Notes: generated by a model from the sequence alone, not told the origin. DNA of 64,000 nt from Variovorax sp. EL159 (GCF_900100965.1 NZ_FMUJ01000002.1:1175869-1239868), one strand, 5' to 3'; positions 33,090-43,528 are shown, counted from the first letter of the stretch. Numbers and translations are program-made.

Positions 33090-33967
33090 TGGCTGCAAGG
33101 GAGAGAAGAAAAACAAGGCTGCCGGTCGTCTTCATCGGGCCGGGCCTGCTGGTGCTGGCGGTCCTGGCGCTGGTGCCGACGCTGTTCGCGATCGGCATCT
33201 CGCTGCAGGACCGCGAACTGGGCCAGGCCGATTCGGGCTGGGTCTGGTTCGCCAACTACATCCAGTTGTTTTCCGACCGGCGCTTCATCAACTCGGTGGG
33301 CGTGTCGCTCACCTGGGAGGTGGTGACGGTCAGCGCGACGATGGTGCTGGCGGTGCTGCTGGGCGTGTTGCTGTTCCAGTGCACCACGGCGCGTTGGCGC
33401 AACCTGCTGTGCATGCTGTTCATCGTGCCGGTGCTGCTGCCGCGCGTGTCGGCCGCCTTCGTGTGGAAGTTCGCCTTTCACCCGTTGTTCGGCCTGCTCA
33501 CCTGGCCGTACAAGGCCATCACGGGCGAGCCGCTCGACCTCCTGGCCAACCCGCTCACCGCGCTGCTGACGGTGGCCTTCGTGGACGTGTGGCAGTGGGG
33601 CCTGTTCTTCGCGGTCATCGTGTTGAAGCTGCTCGAAACACTGCCGCCACAGCCTTTCGAGGCCGCGCGCATGGACCACGCGAAGACATGGGAGGTCTAT
33701 GCCTATGTCGCGCTGCCGATGCTGAAGGCGCCACTCATCAGCCTGACCTTCGTGAAGATGGTCGAGTCGCTGCGGGCCTTCGACCTGATCTATGTCATGA
33801 CGCGCGGCGGCCCTGGCATCTCGACCGAAACGCTGGACATGTACGCCTTCTCGCAGGGCTTCATCGAGTCGGGCCGCATCTCGTATGCATCGAGCATGGC
33901 GGTGCTGATGATGGTCGCCTCGACCGTGGCGTTCACCTACATCTGGAAATGGACGCGGCCCTCATGA
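33089..33967 (+). CDS. ABC transporter permease 1 (MalF/SmoF-type)
   Basis: A 292-residue inner-membrane permease with six helices (first at about 13-35). The EAA loop that contacts the ATPase is EAARMDHAKTWEVYAYVALP (about residues 190-209), and the usual RAFDLIYVMTRGGPGISTET follows. It is the MalF-like, longer-N-terminus subunit. The gene overlaps the binding-protein gene by one base and the second permease by four bases. Confidence 0.9.
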   Translation: MAARERRKTRLPVVFIGPGLLVLAVLALVPTLFAIGISLQDRELGQADSGWVWFANYIQLFSDRRFINSVGVSLTWEVVTVSATMVLAVLLGVLLFQCTTARWRNLLCMLFIVPVLLPRVSAAFVWKFAFHPLFGLLTWPYKAITGEPLDLLANPLTALLTVAFVDVWQWGLFFAVIVLKLLETLPPQPFEAARMDHAKTWEVYAYVALPMLKAPLISLTFVKMVESLRAFDLIYVMTRGGPGISTETLDMYAFSQGFIESGRISYASSMAVLMMVASTVAFTYIWKWTRPS

Positions 33968-34806
33968 CCATCTCGAGAAAAAAACCGTTCTCTTTCGGCA
34001 CGCTGCTCGCGCGGCTGGTGCTCGTCGGCGCCGGGCTCTCCGCGCTGGTGCCGGTGCTCTGGACCTTCCTCAACTCGTTCAAGAACCGGGTCGACATCGT
34101 CTCGGCCGTGCCGAAGTTCATCTTCACGCCGACACTGGAAAACTACGTCTACGTGCTGAGCCGCGAAGCGGTGGCGCAGGGCTTGCTCAACTCGATCGTC
34201 GTGGTCGGTGCGGCCGTGGTTGCCGGTGCGGTGCTCGGGCTGCCCGCCGCCTACGCACTGGCACGCTACCCGCTGCGCTGGGCCAACGACATCCAGTTCT
34301 TCGTGCTGTCGATGCGCTTCCTGCCGCCGGTGGCGGTGGCGATCCCGCTCATGGTCATCTGGCTGCAGCTGGAGCTGTACGACACCCGCTTCGCGCTGAT
34401 CGTCACCTACACGCTGCTCACGCTCTCGACGGTGATCTGGCTCGCCATTCCCGCCTTCAAGGCCGTGCCGAAGGAGGTCGAAGAGGCGGGCCGGGTCGAC
34501 GGCTACGGGCCCTACGCGATCTTCTTCAAGGTGGCGCTGCCCATTGCCGCGCGCTCGCTGCTCGGGGCCATCGCCTTCGGCTTCGTGCTGGTGTGGAACG
34601 AGTTCCTCATCGCGCTGATGCTCACCACGTCGGACGCGAAGACGCTGCCCATCGTGGCCTCGGAGCTGAGCCAGCTCGGGCGCGACGTGCCCTGGGGCAT
34701 CTTGAACGCCTCGGTCATTCTGCTGTCGCTGCCGCCGCTCCTGATGGTCGGCGTGCTCAGCGGCTTCCTCAATGCGGCCTTCAAGCGCAAGCGCGACGCG
34801 GCCTGA
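33964..34806 (+). CDS. ABC transporter permease 2 (MalG/SmoG-type)
   Basis: A 280-residue permease with six helices and the EAA loop EEAGRVDGYGPYAIFFKVAL (about residues 177-196). Other marks are FLNSFKNRVDIVSAVPKFIF near the N-terminus and SMRFLPPVAVAIPLMVIW in the middle, standard for the MalG group. The ATG at 33964 overlaps the upstream stop (ATGA). It pairs with permease 1 to form the channel. Confidence 0.9.
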   Translation: MTISRKKPFSFGTLLARLVLVGAGLSALVPVLWTFLNSFKNRVDIVSAVPKFIFTPTLENYVYVLSREAVAQGLLNSIVVVGAAVVAGAVLGLPAAYALARYPLRWANDIQFFVLSMRFLPPVAVAIPLMVIWLQLELYDTRFALIVTYTLLTLSTVIWLAIPAFKAVPKEVEEAGRVDGYGPYAIFFKVALPIAARSLLGAIAFGFVLVWNEFLIALMLTTSDAKTLPIVASELSQLGRDVPWGILNASVILLSLPPLLMVGVLSGFLNAAFKRKRDAA

Positions 34807-34838
34807 GCCAGGCGATTCCTTTTTCTTCAAAGAACAAC

Positions 34839-35954
34839 ATGTCCGCAATCAGCTGTCACAACATCATCAAGCGCTATGGCGACACGCAGGTCGTCCACCC
34901 CTTCGACCTCGACGTGGCCGACAACGAGTTCGTCGTGTTCCTGGGCCCTTCGGGCTGCGGCAAGTCGACCATCCTGCGCATGCTCGCGGGCCTGGAAGAC
35001 ATCTCGGGTGGCGACCTGCTGATCGGCGGCCAGCGCGTGAACGACCTGCCGCCGCAGGAGCGCGGCATCGCCATGGTGTTCCAGAACTACGCGCTGTATC
35101 CGCACATGAGCGTGCGCGACAACATCGCATTCGGGCTCAAGCGCCTGAAGGTGCCCAAGCCCGAGATCGACCTGCGCATCAAGGAGGTGTCGGACACGCT
35201 GGGCCTGGAGCGCTACCTGCAGCGCAAGCCCACCGAGCTGTCGGGCGGCCAGCAGCAGCGCGTGGCCATTGCGCGCGCCATGATCAAGACGCCGAAGGTG
35301 TTCCTGTTCGACGAGCCGCTGTCGAACCTCGACGCCAAGCTGCGCAACCACATGCGCATCGAGATCGCCAAGCTGCACCAGTCGCTGAAGACCACCACCG
35401 TGTACGTGACGCACGACCAGCACGAGGCCATGACGCTGGCCGACCGCATCGTGCTGCTGCGCGACGGGCGCATCGAGCAGGTCGGCTCTCCGCGCGAGAT
35501 CTACGAGCGGCCGTGCTCGGCCTTCGTGGCCGGCTTCATCGGCACGCCGCCGATGAACCTGGTCGAGATGTCGGTGCGCGACGTGGGCGGGCATTTCGAG
35601 CTGGCGGGCGCAGGGGGCACGGTGCACGTGGACGCACGCCGCTTCGCGCTCGCGGGCCGCGAGCGCGTCACGCTGGGCGTGCGGCCCGCGCACCTGCGGG
35701 TCGACACCGAAGGTGGCCGGGGCGGCGGCTTCTTCGGCGAGATGCAGCTCATCGAATACCTCGGCAACGAAGTGCTGGTGAGCTTTGGCCCCGGCCAGGA
35801 CAAGGAGGTTGACGAGATCGCCGCGCTGATGCCGTCCGCGCAATGCCCGCGCGTGCGCGACCGCGTGGGCTTTGTCGCCGATCCGGCGCAGGTGCACCTG
35901 TTCGACATCGACACCGGCGCCTCGCTGCTGCGCAGCGACGCCGCTTTGCATTGA
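34839..35954 (+). CDS. ABC transporter ATPase (MalK/UgpC/SmoK-type)
   Basis: A 371-residue ATPase with Walker A (GPSGCGKST), Q-loop ([14 protein letters not shown]), ABC signature ([14 protein letters not shown]), Walker B ([14 protein letters not shown]) and H-loop ([15 protein letters not shown]), followed by a TOBE/MalK-type C-terminal domain from about residue 235 that is often a regulatory contact. It powers the polyol transporter. It starts 32 bp after the second permease. Confidence 0.92.
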   Translation: MSAISCHNIIKRYGDTQVVHPFDLDVADNEFVVFLGPSGCGKSTILRMLAGLEDISGGDLLIGGQRVNDLPPQERGIAMVFQNYALYPHMSVRDNIAFGLKRLKVPKPEIDLRIKEVSDTLGLERYLQRKPTELSGGQQQRVAIARAMIKTPKVFLFDEPLSNLDAKLRNHMRIEIAKLHQSLKTTTVYVTHDQHEAMTLADRIVLLRDGRIEQVGSPREIYERPCSAFVAGFIGTPPMNLVEMSVRDVGGHFELAGAGGTVHVDARRFALAGRERVTLGVRPAHLRVDTEGGRGGGFFGEMQLIEYLGNEVLVSFGPGQDKEVDEIAALMPSAQCPRVRDRVGFVADPAQVHLFDIDTGASLLRSDAALH

Positions 35955-35988
35955 CGCACCACACACCAATCCCAAGGACAACGGAAAG

Positions 35989-37047
<1,059 letters not shown>

Positions 37048-37070
37048 TTTCTTCAGCGTCCGTTCAACGT

Positions 37071-37097
37071 GTGCACCTCGCGCAAGGCGCGGTGCAC
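37071..37097 (+). terminator. Hairpin after the polyol operon
   Basis: A stem of GTGCACC (37071-37077) with GGTGCAC (37091-37097), extended by inner GCGC/GCGC, lies in the 62-bp gap before the convergent LysR gene. There is no long T-run. Confidence 0.5.
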
Positions 37098-37109
37098 CCG
37101 GGAGGCCTG

Positions 37110-38018
37110 TCACTTCTTCGTGATGACTTCCGGAGGCGCCGCGATCAGGTGCTCCAGCATGCGCCGGGCATTGAGCGGCAGGTCCTCCGACGAGCGCACG
37201 CAGGCCATCAGCGTGCGTTCGGCCCAGGCATCGGTGAGCGAGGCCCGCGCGATCTTCATCGAACGGGCGCAGCGTTCGGCCGCGGTCTGCGGCACGATGC
37301 CCACGCCGATGCCGTACTCGACCATGCGGCACACGGCCTCGAAGTTGCGAACCCGCACGCGGTAGGCCAGATGCTTGCCGAGCGCACGCACGTGCTGCGT
37401 GATCAACTGCTGCAGCGCACTGTCGGCGGGCAGGCCCACGAATTCGCAGTCGACCACATCGGCCAGTTGCACGCGCCGGCGCGCGGCCAGCGCGTGGCCG
37501 CGTGGCATGACCAGCACGAGGTCGTCGCGGCGGAAGGGGTGGCATTCGAGGCCTTCGCTGTCGATGGCGTCGGAGACGATGCCGATGTCGCACAGGCCGC
37601 CTCGCAGCGCTTCCACGGTGTCGGGGCTGGCGCGTTCTTCGAGGTCGACCGAAATGCGCGGGTGCTCCGCGAGAAAGCGGCTCAGCACCTCGGGCAGGTG
37701 CTCGGTCAGCGCCGAGGTGCCGCACATGAAGCGCACGTGGCCCTTCAGGCCCTGGCCGTACTCGCCGAGTTCACCGCGCAGCCGCTCCATCTGCTGCAGC
37801 ACGACGCGCGCATGGTGCAGCAGCGTGCGGCCGGCCTCGGTGGGGCGCACGCCCTGTGCGTGGCGGGTGAGCAGCGGCGTGCCGAGCGCGTCTTCCATGC
37901 CACGCACCCGCTGGCTGGCCGAGGCGAGCGTCATGTGCGAGCGCTGTGCGCCGGCAGTCAGGCTGCCGGCCTCGACGACGTGGAGGAAGAGCCGCAGGTC
38001 GGTGAGATCGAATCGCAT
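37110..38018 (-). CDS. LysR-family transcriptional regulator
   Basis: A 302-residue LTTR with N-terminal helix-turn-helix (LRLFLHVVEAGSLTAGAQRS, then LASASQRVRGMEDALGTPLL) and a C-terminal periplasmic-binding-fold effector domain starting near residue 90 (GHVRFMCGTSALTEHLPEVL). The ATG at 38018 gives the standard N-terminus MRFDLTDLRLF. It is divergent from the TauE-family gene at 38120, the likely target, and convergent with the polyol operon. Confidence 0.87.
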   Translation of the reverse strand: MRFDLTDLRLFLHVVEAGSLTAGAQRSHMTLASASQRVRGMEDALGTPLLTRHAQGVRPTEAGRTLLHHARVVLQQMERLRGELGEYGQGLKGHVRFMCGTSALTEHLPEVLSRFLAEHPRISVDLEERASPDTVEALRGGLCDIGIVSDAIDSEGLECHPFRRDDLVLVMPRGHALAARRRVQLADVVDCEFVGLPADSALQQLITQHVRALGKHLAYRVRVRNFEAVCRMVEYGIGVGIVPQTAAERCARSMKIARASLTDAWAERTLMACVRSSEDLPLNARRMLEHLIAAPPEVITKK

Positions 38019-38119
38019 GATGGGCCGCAAGGTAGCACGGCAGCCTCAGTCTGTGCCTGAGGCTGGCTGTGCGAGTTCCGCATTTTCAGGCGCGGCGCCG
38101 GTCGGCAGACTTCCCGGAA

Positions 38120-38875
38120 ATGACGATTTCAAACGAATGGATGAGCCACTGGGCCGCGGCCGCCGCCGTCTTTCTGCTGGCTGGCGTGATCAAGGGCGTG
38201 ATCGGACTGGGGCTGCCGACGGTGTCGATGGCGCTGCTCGCGCTGTGGATGGCGCCGGTGCGCGCGGCGGCGCTGCTGATCGTGCCGTCGCTGGTCACGA
38301 ACATCTGGCAGACCGGGCCGCGGGCGACCTTCATGCCGGTGCTTCGGCGCATCGGCGGCATGCAGGTCGGGATCGTGGTGGGGACGCTGGGTGGCGCGCT
38401 GTGGCTCGGCGTGCCGGCTGGGGCGTGGGCTTCGGTGGCGCTCGGGGCGGCGCTGGTGGCTTACGCGCTCTGGGGACTGGCCGGGCGGCAATTGCATGTG
38501 CCGCCGGCGCATGAACGCTGGATGGGGCCATTGGTGGGCGCCGCGACGGGCCTGGTGACGGCGGTGACCGGCGTGTTCGTGGTGCCGGCGGTGCCGTATC
38601 TGCAGGCGCTGGGGTTCCAGCGCGATTCGCTGATCCAGGCAATGGGGATTTCATTCACCACCTCGACCGTGGTGCTGGCCATCGGGCTGGCGGGCAACGG
38701 GAGCTATCCGGCGTCGGCGGTGGGCGGGTCGGTCGCGATGCTGGTGCCGGCCATCGTCGGCATGGTGTTCGGGACCTGGCTGCGGCAGCGGCTGTCGGTG
38801 GCGGTGTTCCGGCGCTGCTTCCTGATCGGGCTGGCGCTGCTGGGGCTGTACATGGCGGTTCGCGCCATGGCCTGA
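38120..38875 (+). CDS. TauE/SafE-family membrane protein
   Basis: A 251-residue membrane protein with about eight helices and the TauE/SafE signatures LLAGVIKGVIGLGLPTVSMA near the N-terminus and GLVTAVTGVFVVPAVPYLQA in the second half. Family members export sulfite, sulfoacetate or other organic anions. The substrate here is unknown. It is divergent from the LysR regulator, which probably controls it. Confidence 0.85.
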   Translation: MTISNEWMSHWAAAAAVFLLAGVIKGVIGLGLPTVSMALLALWMAPVRAAALLIVPSLVTNIWQTGPRATFMPVLRRIGGMQVGIVVGTLGGALWLGVPAGAWASVALGAALVAYALWGLAGRQLHVPPAHERWMGPLVGAATGLVTAVTGVFVVPAVPYLQALGFQRDSLIQAMGISFTTSTVVLAIGLAGNGSYPASAVGGSVAMLVPAIVGMVFGTWLRQRLSVAVFRRCFLIGLALLGLYMAVRAMA

Positions 38876-38888
38876 GCAGCCCCGGGGT

Positions 38889-39362
38889 TCAGGCCGCCTG
38901 GAGCAGGGCGGCGCGAACGCGCGCGATGGTCTGGCGGTAAGGCAGGGCGAAGTCCTCGATGGAGTCGCCGGCGTTGAGCCAGCTGAACAGGAACACCAGG
39001 CCTTCTTCTTCAGGGCTGCCGGTGGCCGTGTGCTCGAAGGTTTCGGGCAGTGCGCTGTCGGCGCGCATCAGGAACAGGTGCCACAGCTGCGGATGGCGGT
39101 GCGTGTTGCCTTCGACACCGGCTTCGCATTCGCGATCGAGCGTACCGAGCGAATGCAGCGCGCCGGTGTAGGCAATGCCCGATTCTTCGAGCAGCTCGCG
39201 GCGCACTGCCACCTCGGGCGATTCGCCGGGCTCGATGGTGCCCTTGGGCAACTGCATGTTGCCGTCTTCGGGGTGGCGAAAGACCAGCAGCCGGCCCCTG
39301 GCGTCGACCAGGCAGGCGCAGGCCTTGGGGATCGTGACCGAGGGGTTGCTGCTGTCGCTCAT
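38889..39362 (-). CDS. NUDIX hydrolase
   Basis: A 157-residue protein with a complete Nudix box: GTIEPGESPEVAVRRELLEE followed by SGI, matching G-x5-E-x7-RE-x2-EE-x-G. The substrate (a nucleoside diphosphate derivative) cannot be predicted. Its ATG overlaps the stop of the YqeY-family gene by one base (TGATG), so the two are coupled and follow rpsU. Confidence 0.88.
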   Translation of the reverse strand: MSDSSNPSVTIPKACACLVDARGRLLVFRHPEDGNMQLPKGTIEPGESPEVAVRRELLEESGIAYTGALHSLGTLDRECEAGVEGNTHRHPQLWHLFLMRADSALPETFEHTATGSPEEEGLVFLFSWLNAGDSIEDFALPYRQTIARVRAALLQAA

Positions 39363-39811
39363 CAGGCGCCCGACAGAGCGGCCTTGACCGCAGCGCTGAC
39401 CTGGCCCATGTCGGCCTTGCCGGCCAGGCGGGTCTTGACCGCGCCCATCACCTTGCCCATGTCGCCGGGGCCCGAGGCGCCCAGTTCGGCCACGATGGCC
39501 TTCACTTCGGTGGCGACTTCTTCGGCGCTCATGCGCTGGGGCAGGTAGACCTCGAGCACCTTGATCTCGGCGCTTTCCTTGTCGGCCAGGTCGGCACGGC
39601 CACCGGTAGTGAACGCGGCGATCGAGTCCTTGCGCTGCTTGACCATCTTGTCGACGATGGCGATGACCATGGCGTCGTCGAGCTCGACGCGCTCGTCGAC
39701 TTCCTTTTGCTTCAGCGCGGCCAGCAGCAGGCGGATGGTGCCCAGGCGTTCGGAGTCCTTGGCCCGCATCGCGGTCTTCATGTCTTCGGTGATCTGTTCT
39801 TTGAGGGTCAT
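39362..39811 (-). CDS. GatB/YqeY domain protein
   Basis: A 149-residue YqeY-family protein, related to the tail domain of GatB amidotransferase and proposed to bind tRNA. Typical sequence: LKEQITEDMKTAMRAKDSER, then TIRLLLAALKQKEVDERVEL, and the C-terminal GPGDMGKVMGAVKTRLAGKA. It follows rpsU, the usual arrangement in proteobacteria and beyond. It is separated from rpsU by an intrinsic terminator. Confidence 0.92.
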   Translation of the reverse strand: MTLKEQITEDMKTAMRAKDSERLGTIRLLLAALKQKEVDERVELDDAMVIAIVDKMVKQRKDSIAAFTTGGRADLADKESAEIKVLEVYLPQRMSAEEVATEVKAIVAELGASGPGDMGKVMGAVKTRLAGKADMGQVSAAVKAALSGA

Positions 39812-39824
39812 TGGGGATCCTTTG

Positions 39825-39862
39825 GAAAAAACAAAAGCCGCGGCAGGTTTCCCTGGCGCGGC
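39825..39862 (-). terminator. Intrinsic terminator after rpsU
   Basis: On the minus strand a stem GCCGCG-C-CAGG / CCTG-C-CGCGGC closed by a GAAA loop (39862-39837) is followed by a T-rich run (39836-39825). It should reduce readthrough from rpsU into yqeY. Confidence 0.8.
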
Positions 39863-39920
39863 CGTAGCAACCGGGCGCTGGCGGTGACTTGCGTCAAAGG
39901 CCAGCTGCCTTGGGGCTTGC

Positions 39921-40133
39921 TCAGTACAGCTTCTTGGGGAGCTGCATGCTCCGCACGCGCTTGTAGTGGCGCTTGACGGCGGCTGCCTTCTTGCGCTTGC
40001 GCTCGGCCGTCGGCTTTTCGTAGAACTCGCGGGCGCGCAGGTCGGTCAGCAGGCCGAGCTTTTCGATGGTGCGCTTGAAGCGACGCAGAGCGACGTCGAA
40101 GGGCTCGTTTTCTTTAACGCGGATGGTGGTCAT
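39921..40133 (-). CDS. rpsU: 30S ribosomal protein S21
   Basis: A 70-residue, very basic ribosomal protein bS21, complete from [20 protein letters not shown] to the C-terminal [10 protein letters not shown]. It joins the 30S subunit near the anti-Shine-Dalgarno end of 16S rRNA and aids initiation. The extended length and Lys/Arg-rich middle are normal for proteobacteria. A TATAAT hexamer on the same strand lies at 40249-40244, inside the end of the upstream gene. Confidence 0.97.
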
Positions 40134-40243
40134 TGATGATTCGTTGAACTGAAGTTGGCTCAGGGAGATCGAGGCCCAAAGCCGGGGTTCCTCAACTGAA
40201 AAATTTTTGCGGCCGTTGAGGGAAGGCCAAAAGTTAGCCCGCG

Positions 40244-40249
40244 ATTATA
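40244..40249 (-). promoter_or_regulatory. Probable -10 element of rpsU
   Basis: A perfect TATAAT on the minus strand lies about 110 bases upstream of rpsU, overlapping the stop region of the flavoprotein gene. No good -35 is seen at the right distance, so the leader start is tentative. Confidence 0.4.
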
Positions 40250-41489
40250 GCGCGGTTGCGCACGCATGGGCGCTAGCCCATGCCCATTGAAAGTTGTATC
40301 CGCCCAACCAACCCGTCACATCGACCACTTCGCCGATGAAAAACAGGCCCGGCTGCTTCGATTCCATCGTCTGGGAAGACAGGTCGCGGGTGTCGACGCC
40401 ACCGGCGGTGACTTCGGCCTTCTTGTAGCCCTCGGTGCCGCTCGGGGTGATCTGCCAGCGGGCGATCCGCTCGGAAAGCGCCGCCAGCGCCTTGTCGGCC
40501 GCCTCGTTGACGGGGCGCTGCAGGGCCGGGTCTTGCCCGACCCAGGCGTCCGCCAGCCGGGAGGGCACCAGCGTGGCGAGTTCGTTGGCGATGCGTTTCT
40601 TCGAGCGCAGCTTGGCCTCGCCCAGGGCTTCGGCCACGTCCACGCCGGGTGCGAAATCGAGGGTCAAGGGGGTTCCGGGCTTCCAGTAGCTCGAAATCTG
40701 CAGCACCGCCGGACCCGAGAGGCCCCGGTGGGTGAAGAGCAGGTCTTCGAGGAAGGCCATCTTTTCCTTCTTCGCACCGGTCTCGATCCGCACCGGCAGG
40801 GCCAGGCCGGCCAGTTCGGCGTACGGCGCCCAGGCGTCGCCGCCGAAAGTCAGCGGCACCAGCGCCGGCCGGGGTGTGACGACGCGCAGGCCGAACTGCT
40901 CGGCGATGCGGTAGCCGAAGTCGCTGGCGCCGATCTGCGGAATCGACAGGCCGCCGGTGGCGACCACGATCTTCGGGGTCTCGATGAGGCCTTGATTGCT
41001 ATCTATTTGATAGCTTCCGGCGACCGTTCCATCAGCGGATGGGGCAGAAAACGCGATCTTCCCCAATTTGCACGGCTGCCAGCGCTCGACGCCACCGGCG
41101 TCGCATTCGGCCAACAGCATGTCGACGATCTGCTGCGAGGAGCCGTCGCAGAACAGCTGCCCCTTGTGCTTTTCGTGGAAGGCGATGCCGTGCTTCTGCA
41201 CCAGATCGATGAACTGCTGGGGCGCGTAGCGCGACAGGGCGGAGCGGCAGAAATTCGGGTTGTCGCCGATGAAATGCCGCTGCGGCGCGCGCACGTCGAG
41301 ATCGCGGTTGGTGAAGTTGGCGCGGCCACCGCCCGAGATGCGGATCTTCTCGCCCACCTTTTCGCTGTGATCGACCAGCAACACCTTGAGCCCGCGCTGG
41401 CCGGCCACGCCGGCGCAGAACAGCCCGGCGGCGCCGGCGCCGATCACGACGACGTCGAATTGAACGGGCGCGCTCAAGTCAGGGACCAT
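40245..41489 (-). CDS. HI0933/BaiN-family flavoprotein
   Basis: A 414-residue NAD(P)/FAD-dependent oxidoreductase of the HI0933 (YhiN/BaiN) family. The FAD dinucleotide motif VVVIGAGAAGLFCAGVA is at residues 11-27, the family signature GEKIRISGGGRANFTN follows, the middle has TGGLSIPQIGASDFGY, and the end has TAGGVDTRDLSSQTMESK and DVTGWLGGYNFQWA. The cellular role is not settled. An AT-rich mini-palindrome inside the gene (40998-41014) adds SYQIDS. It overlaps the lipoprotein gene upstream by 11 bases. Confidence 0.9.
   Translation of the reverse strand: MVPDLSAPVQFDVVVIGAGAAGLFCAGVAGQRGLKVLLVDHSEKVGEKIRISGGGRANFTNRDLDVRAPQRHFIGDNPNFCRSALSRYAPQQFIDLVQKHGIAFHEKHKGQLFCDGSSQQIVDMLLAECDAGGVERWQPCKLGKIAFSAPSADGTVAGSYQIDSNQGLIETPKIVVATGGLSIPQIGASDFGYRIAEQFGLRVVTPRPALVPLTFGGDAWAPYAELAGLALPVRIETGAKKEKMAFLEDLLFTHRGLSGPAVLQISSYWKPGTPLTLDFAPGVDVAEALGEAKLRSKKRIANELATLVPSRLADAWVGQDPALQRPVNEAADKALAALSERIARWQITPSGTEGYKKAEVTAGGVDTRDLSSQTMESKQPGLFFIGEVVDVTGWLGGYNFQWAWASAHACATAL
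40998..41014. repeat. Comamonad-type AT-rich mini-palindrome inside a gene
   Basis: GCTATC - TATTT - GATAGC is a perfect 6-bp inverted repeat in the flavoprotein gene. It matches the short GCTATnAAAAnnGTAGC-type element that I recall as frequent between genes in Comamonadaceae; another copy is at 59140-59156. Confidence 0.5.
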
Positions 41490-42270
41490 CCGACGCCAGC
41501 ACCGGCGGCGGGTTGTACTTCAGGTGGCCGATGTAGCGCAGCGGCTGTGTCGCGGCAATCGAGGGCACGTCGCCTTCGCGCATGTGTAGCAGGTCGGCCG
41601 GGCTCACCCAGCGCGGATCGGCGCTGGTGATCGGCAGGCCGGCCTGCCTGTAGGCCTCGAGCACGAACTGCGAGCAGAAGAACTGGTCGTTGCGGCTCGC
41701 GCCCAGCTGCACCATGGCCATGCCGCTCATGCAGAAACTGCTGACCGAGGCCGGCACCAGCGGCAACTCGCACAGGCGGCGGTTCAGCACGAACGGTGCA
41801 TTGAGCAGCACGCCCACGGTGTTGTAGCGCGCGCCGACCTGCGACAGTGCCCAGGCACGCATGCGCGCCGCGCTGTCGGCATCGACGCCGGGCACGCGAA
41901 AGGCCACGACCATCTGTTCTTCGTCCACCACCTCGGCCAGCGGCCGCGCGCGCACGCCCGTGCCCACGGCTTCGGCGATCTGCCCGTCGCCCAGATAGAG
42001 CACTGCATGGCTCACCGGCGAGAAGGTGCCCAGCCGGATGCCGAAGGAATTGACCGTGGCGATCGAGGTCAGCAGGATGTCGCCGGGCTCGAGTGCATCG
42101 GCTGCGATGAGCTCGCCGCCGTTGCCCGGCGCGATGACCGAGCTTTGCACCCGCAGGCGCAGGCCGGCGTCCTTGGTGGGCAGTTCGAGGCGTGTGGCGC
42201 AGGCCGTGAGCAGCAGGGCGGCGCCCGCGGCGAGGACGACCGCGGCGGTCTTGAGAGCGGCGCGCATCAT
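41479..42270 (-). CDS. YiiX-like permuted NlpC/P60 lipoprotein
   Basis: A 263-residue lipoprotein: the signal peptide ends in the lipobox LLLTACATR (Cys near 24). The mature part looks like a permuted papain-fold NlpC/P60 (YiiX/YebB-like) hydrolase: LEPGDILLTS, SPVSHAVLYLGDGQIAEAVG (with the catalytic His) and FFCSQFVLEAYRQAG (with the catalytic Cys). Such enzymes act on peptidoglycan amides or lipids. The start at 42270 overlaps the sterol desaturase stop by four bases and the gene end overlaps the flavoprotein start by 11, so the three are a coupled operon. Confidence 0.8.
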   Translation of the reverse strand: MMRAALKTAAVVLAAGAALLLTACATRLELPTKDAGLRLRVQSSVIAPGNGGELIAADALEPGDILLTSIATVNSFGIRLGTFSPVSHAVLYLGDGQIAEAVGTGVRARPLAEVVDEEQMVVAFRVPGVDADSAARMRAWALSQVGARYNTVGVLLNAPFVLNRRLCELPLVPASVSSFCMSGMAMVQLGASRNDQFFCSQFVLEAYRQAGLPITSADPRWVSPADLLHMREGDVPSIAATQPLRYIGHLKYNPPPVLASDGP

Positions 42271-43391
42271 CCCTTCCAGACGAACGGAAACTTCAGCTGC
42301 TTGAAGAAGCCGTTGGGCACGTAGTCGCCCAGCACGCCGTACTTTTCGGGCCAGAGCTTGGTGCTCTTGACGGCGGTGCCGAAGAGATAGTCGAGAAAGG
42401 CGTAGTGCGCCGCGTAGTTCTTGTCGAGCGCTTCCTGGTCCTGGCTGTGGTGCCAGTGGTGGAAGTTGGGCGTGACGATGATGTAGCGCAGCGGCCCGAG
42501 CCGCACGCTCACGTTGCAGTGGTTGAACACGGCCTGGAAGCCGACCACCACGATGTAGGCGTCGATCACTTCCTTGCTGAAGCCCAGCACGTAGATGGGC
42601 GCGAGCACCAGCGTGCGCGTGATCAGCAGCTCGAGGATGTGCTGGCGCGAGCCCGCCATCCAGTCCATGCTTTTGACGCTGTGGTGTACCGCGTGCAGGC
42701 GCCACAGCACCGGCACCTCGTGGTACGCGCGGTGCGTCCAGTACTGCACGAGATCGGCCACCAGGATGATCGACAGCAGGCCGGCCCAGAACGGCAGGTT
42801 GCCGATCCAGCCGCGGATGCCGTCGTTGGCGGCCCAGCCGAAGAGCTTGTGCACCAGCAGGTTGGTGGCCAGCAGCACGAAGCCCACGATCATGTGGTTC
42901 ACCACGAAGTGATGGAAGTCGGTCTGCCACTCCTCGCGGAACACCGGCTGGTCTTTGCGCAGCGCAAACAGCTTCTCGATGAAGATGAAGATCAGCGACG
43001 AGCCCAGCAGGTCGAGGATGAACCAGTCCAGGCCGATGTACGGCGTGTGGTCTGCGAAGTCGTGCACCGGCACCTTGTGCCCGCCCAGCAGCGCCGAGGA
43101 CGCCACCAGCAGGAAGGCCGCCGACGAGAGCCAGCGCGACCGGTTGAAGATGATGTTGACCAGCGACAGCCCGCCCGAGATCACCAGGGCCACCAGCAGG
43201 ATGTAGCGCATGACGTCGACGTTGTAGCTCTTGCGCAACTCCGGCGTGGTCAGGTACTGCGGAAAGTGGAAGGCCAGTACACCCAGAAAACACAGGATGC
43301 CCAGGCTCAGCGCAATCGTTCCTGTGACCAGCCCCTGGCCGCGGCGCAGTTCGCCGTGGCTTTCCGTGAATTCATTGAGTTTCTCGAGCAC
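42267..43391 (-). CDS. Sterol desaturase / fatty acid hydroxylase family protein
   Basis: A 374-residue di-iron membrane enzyme of the fatty acid hydroxylase superfamily. The His clusters are all present: WTHRAYHEVPVLWRLHAVHH (about residues 218-237) and TPNFHHWHHSQD (about 308-319), plus an earlier DFHHFVVNH. Several membrane helices occur between residues 20 and 215. It probably hydroxylates or desaturates a membrane lipid; bacterial members rarely act on sterols. It is the first gene of the leftward operon. Confidence 0.85.
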   Translation of the reverse strand: MLEKLNEFTESHGELRRGQGLVTGTIALSLGILCFLGVLAFHFPQYLTTPELRKSYNVDVMRYILLVALVISGGLSLVNIIFNRSRWLSSAAFLLVASSALLGGHKVPVHDFADHTPYIGLDWFILDLLGSSLIFIFIEKLFALRKDQPVFREEWQTDFHHFVVNHMIVGFVLLATNLLVHKLFGWAANDGIRGWIGNLPFWAGLLSIILVADLVQYWTHRAYHEVPVLWRLHAVHHSVKSMDWMAGSRQHILELLITRTLVLAPIYVLGFSKEVIDAYIVVVGFQAVFNHCNVSVRLGPLRYIIVTPNFHHWHHSQDQEALDKNYAAHYAFLDYLFGTAVKSTKLWPEKYGVLGDYVPNGFFKQLKFPFVWKG

Positions 43392-43528
43392 TTTTCCCCT
43401 CTATTTGTTTCTTTTGCGGATGTAAGAATCCGCACACAGCGAAGTGGAATTATCGGTGGCATGGACCAGCGATGCGATCCACAGGTCCGAAGAACGACGA
43501 TTTGTTGTGCGAGGAAGAGGGAAAACAC

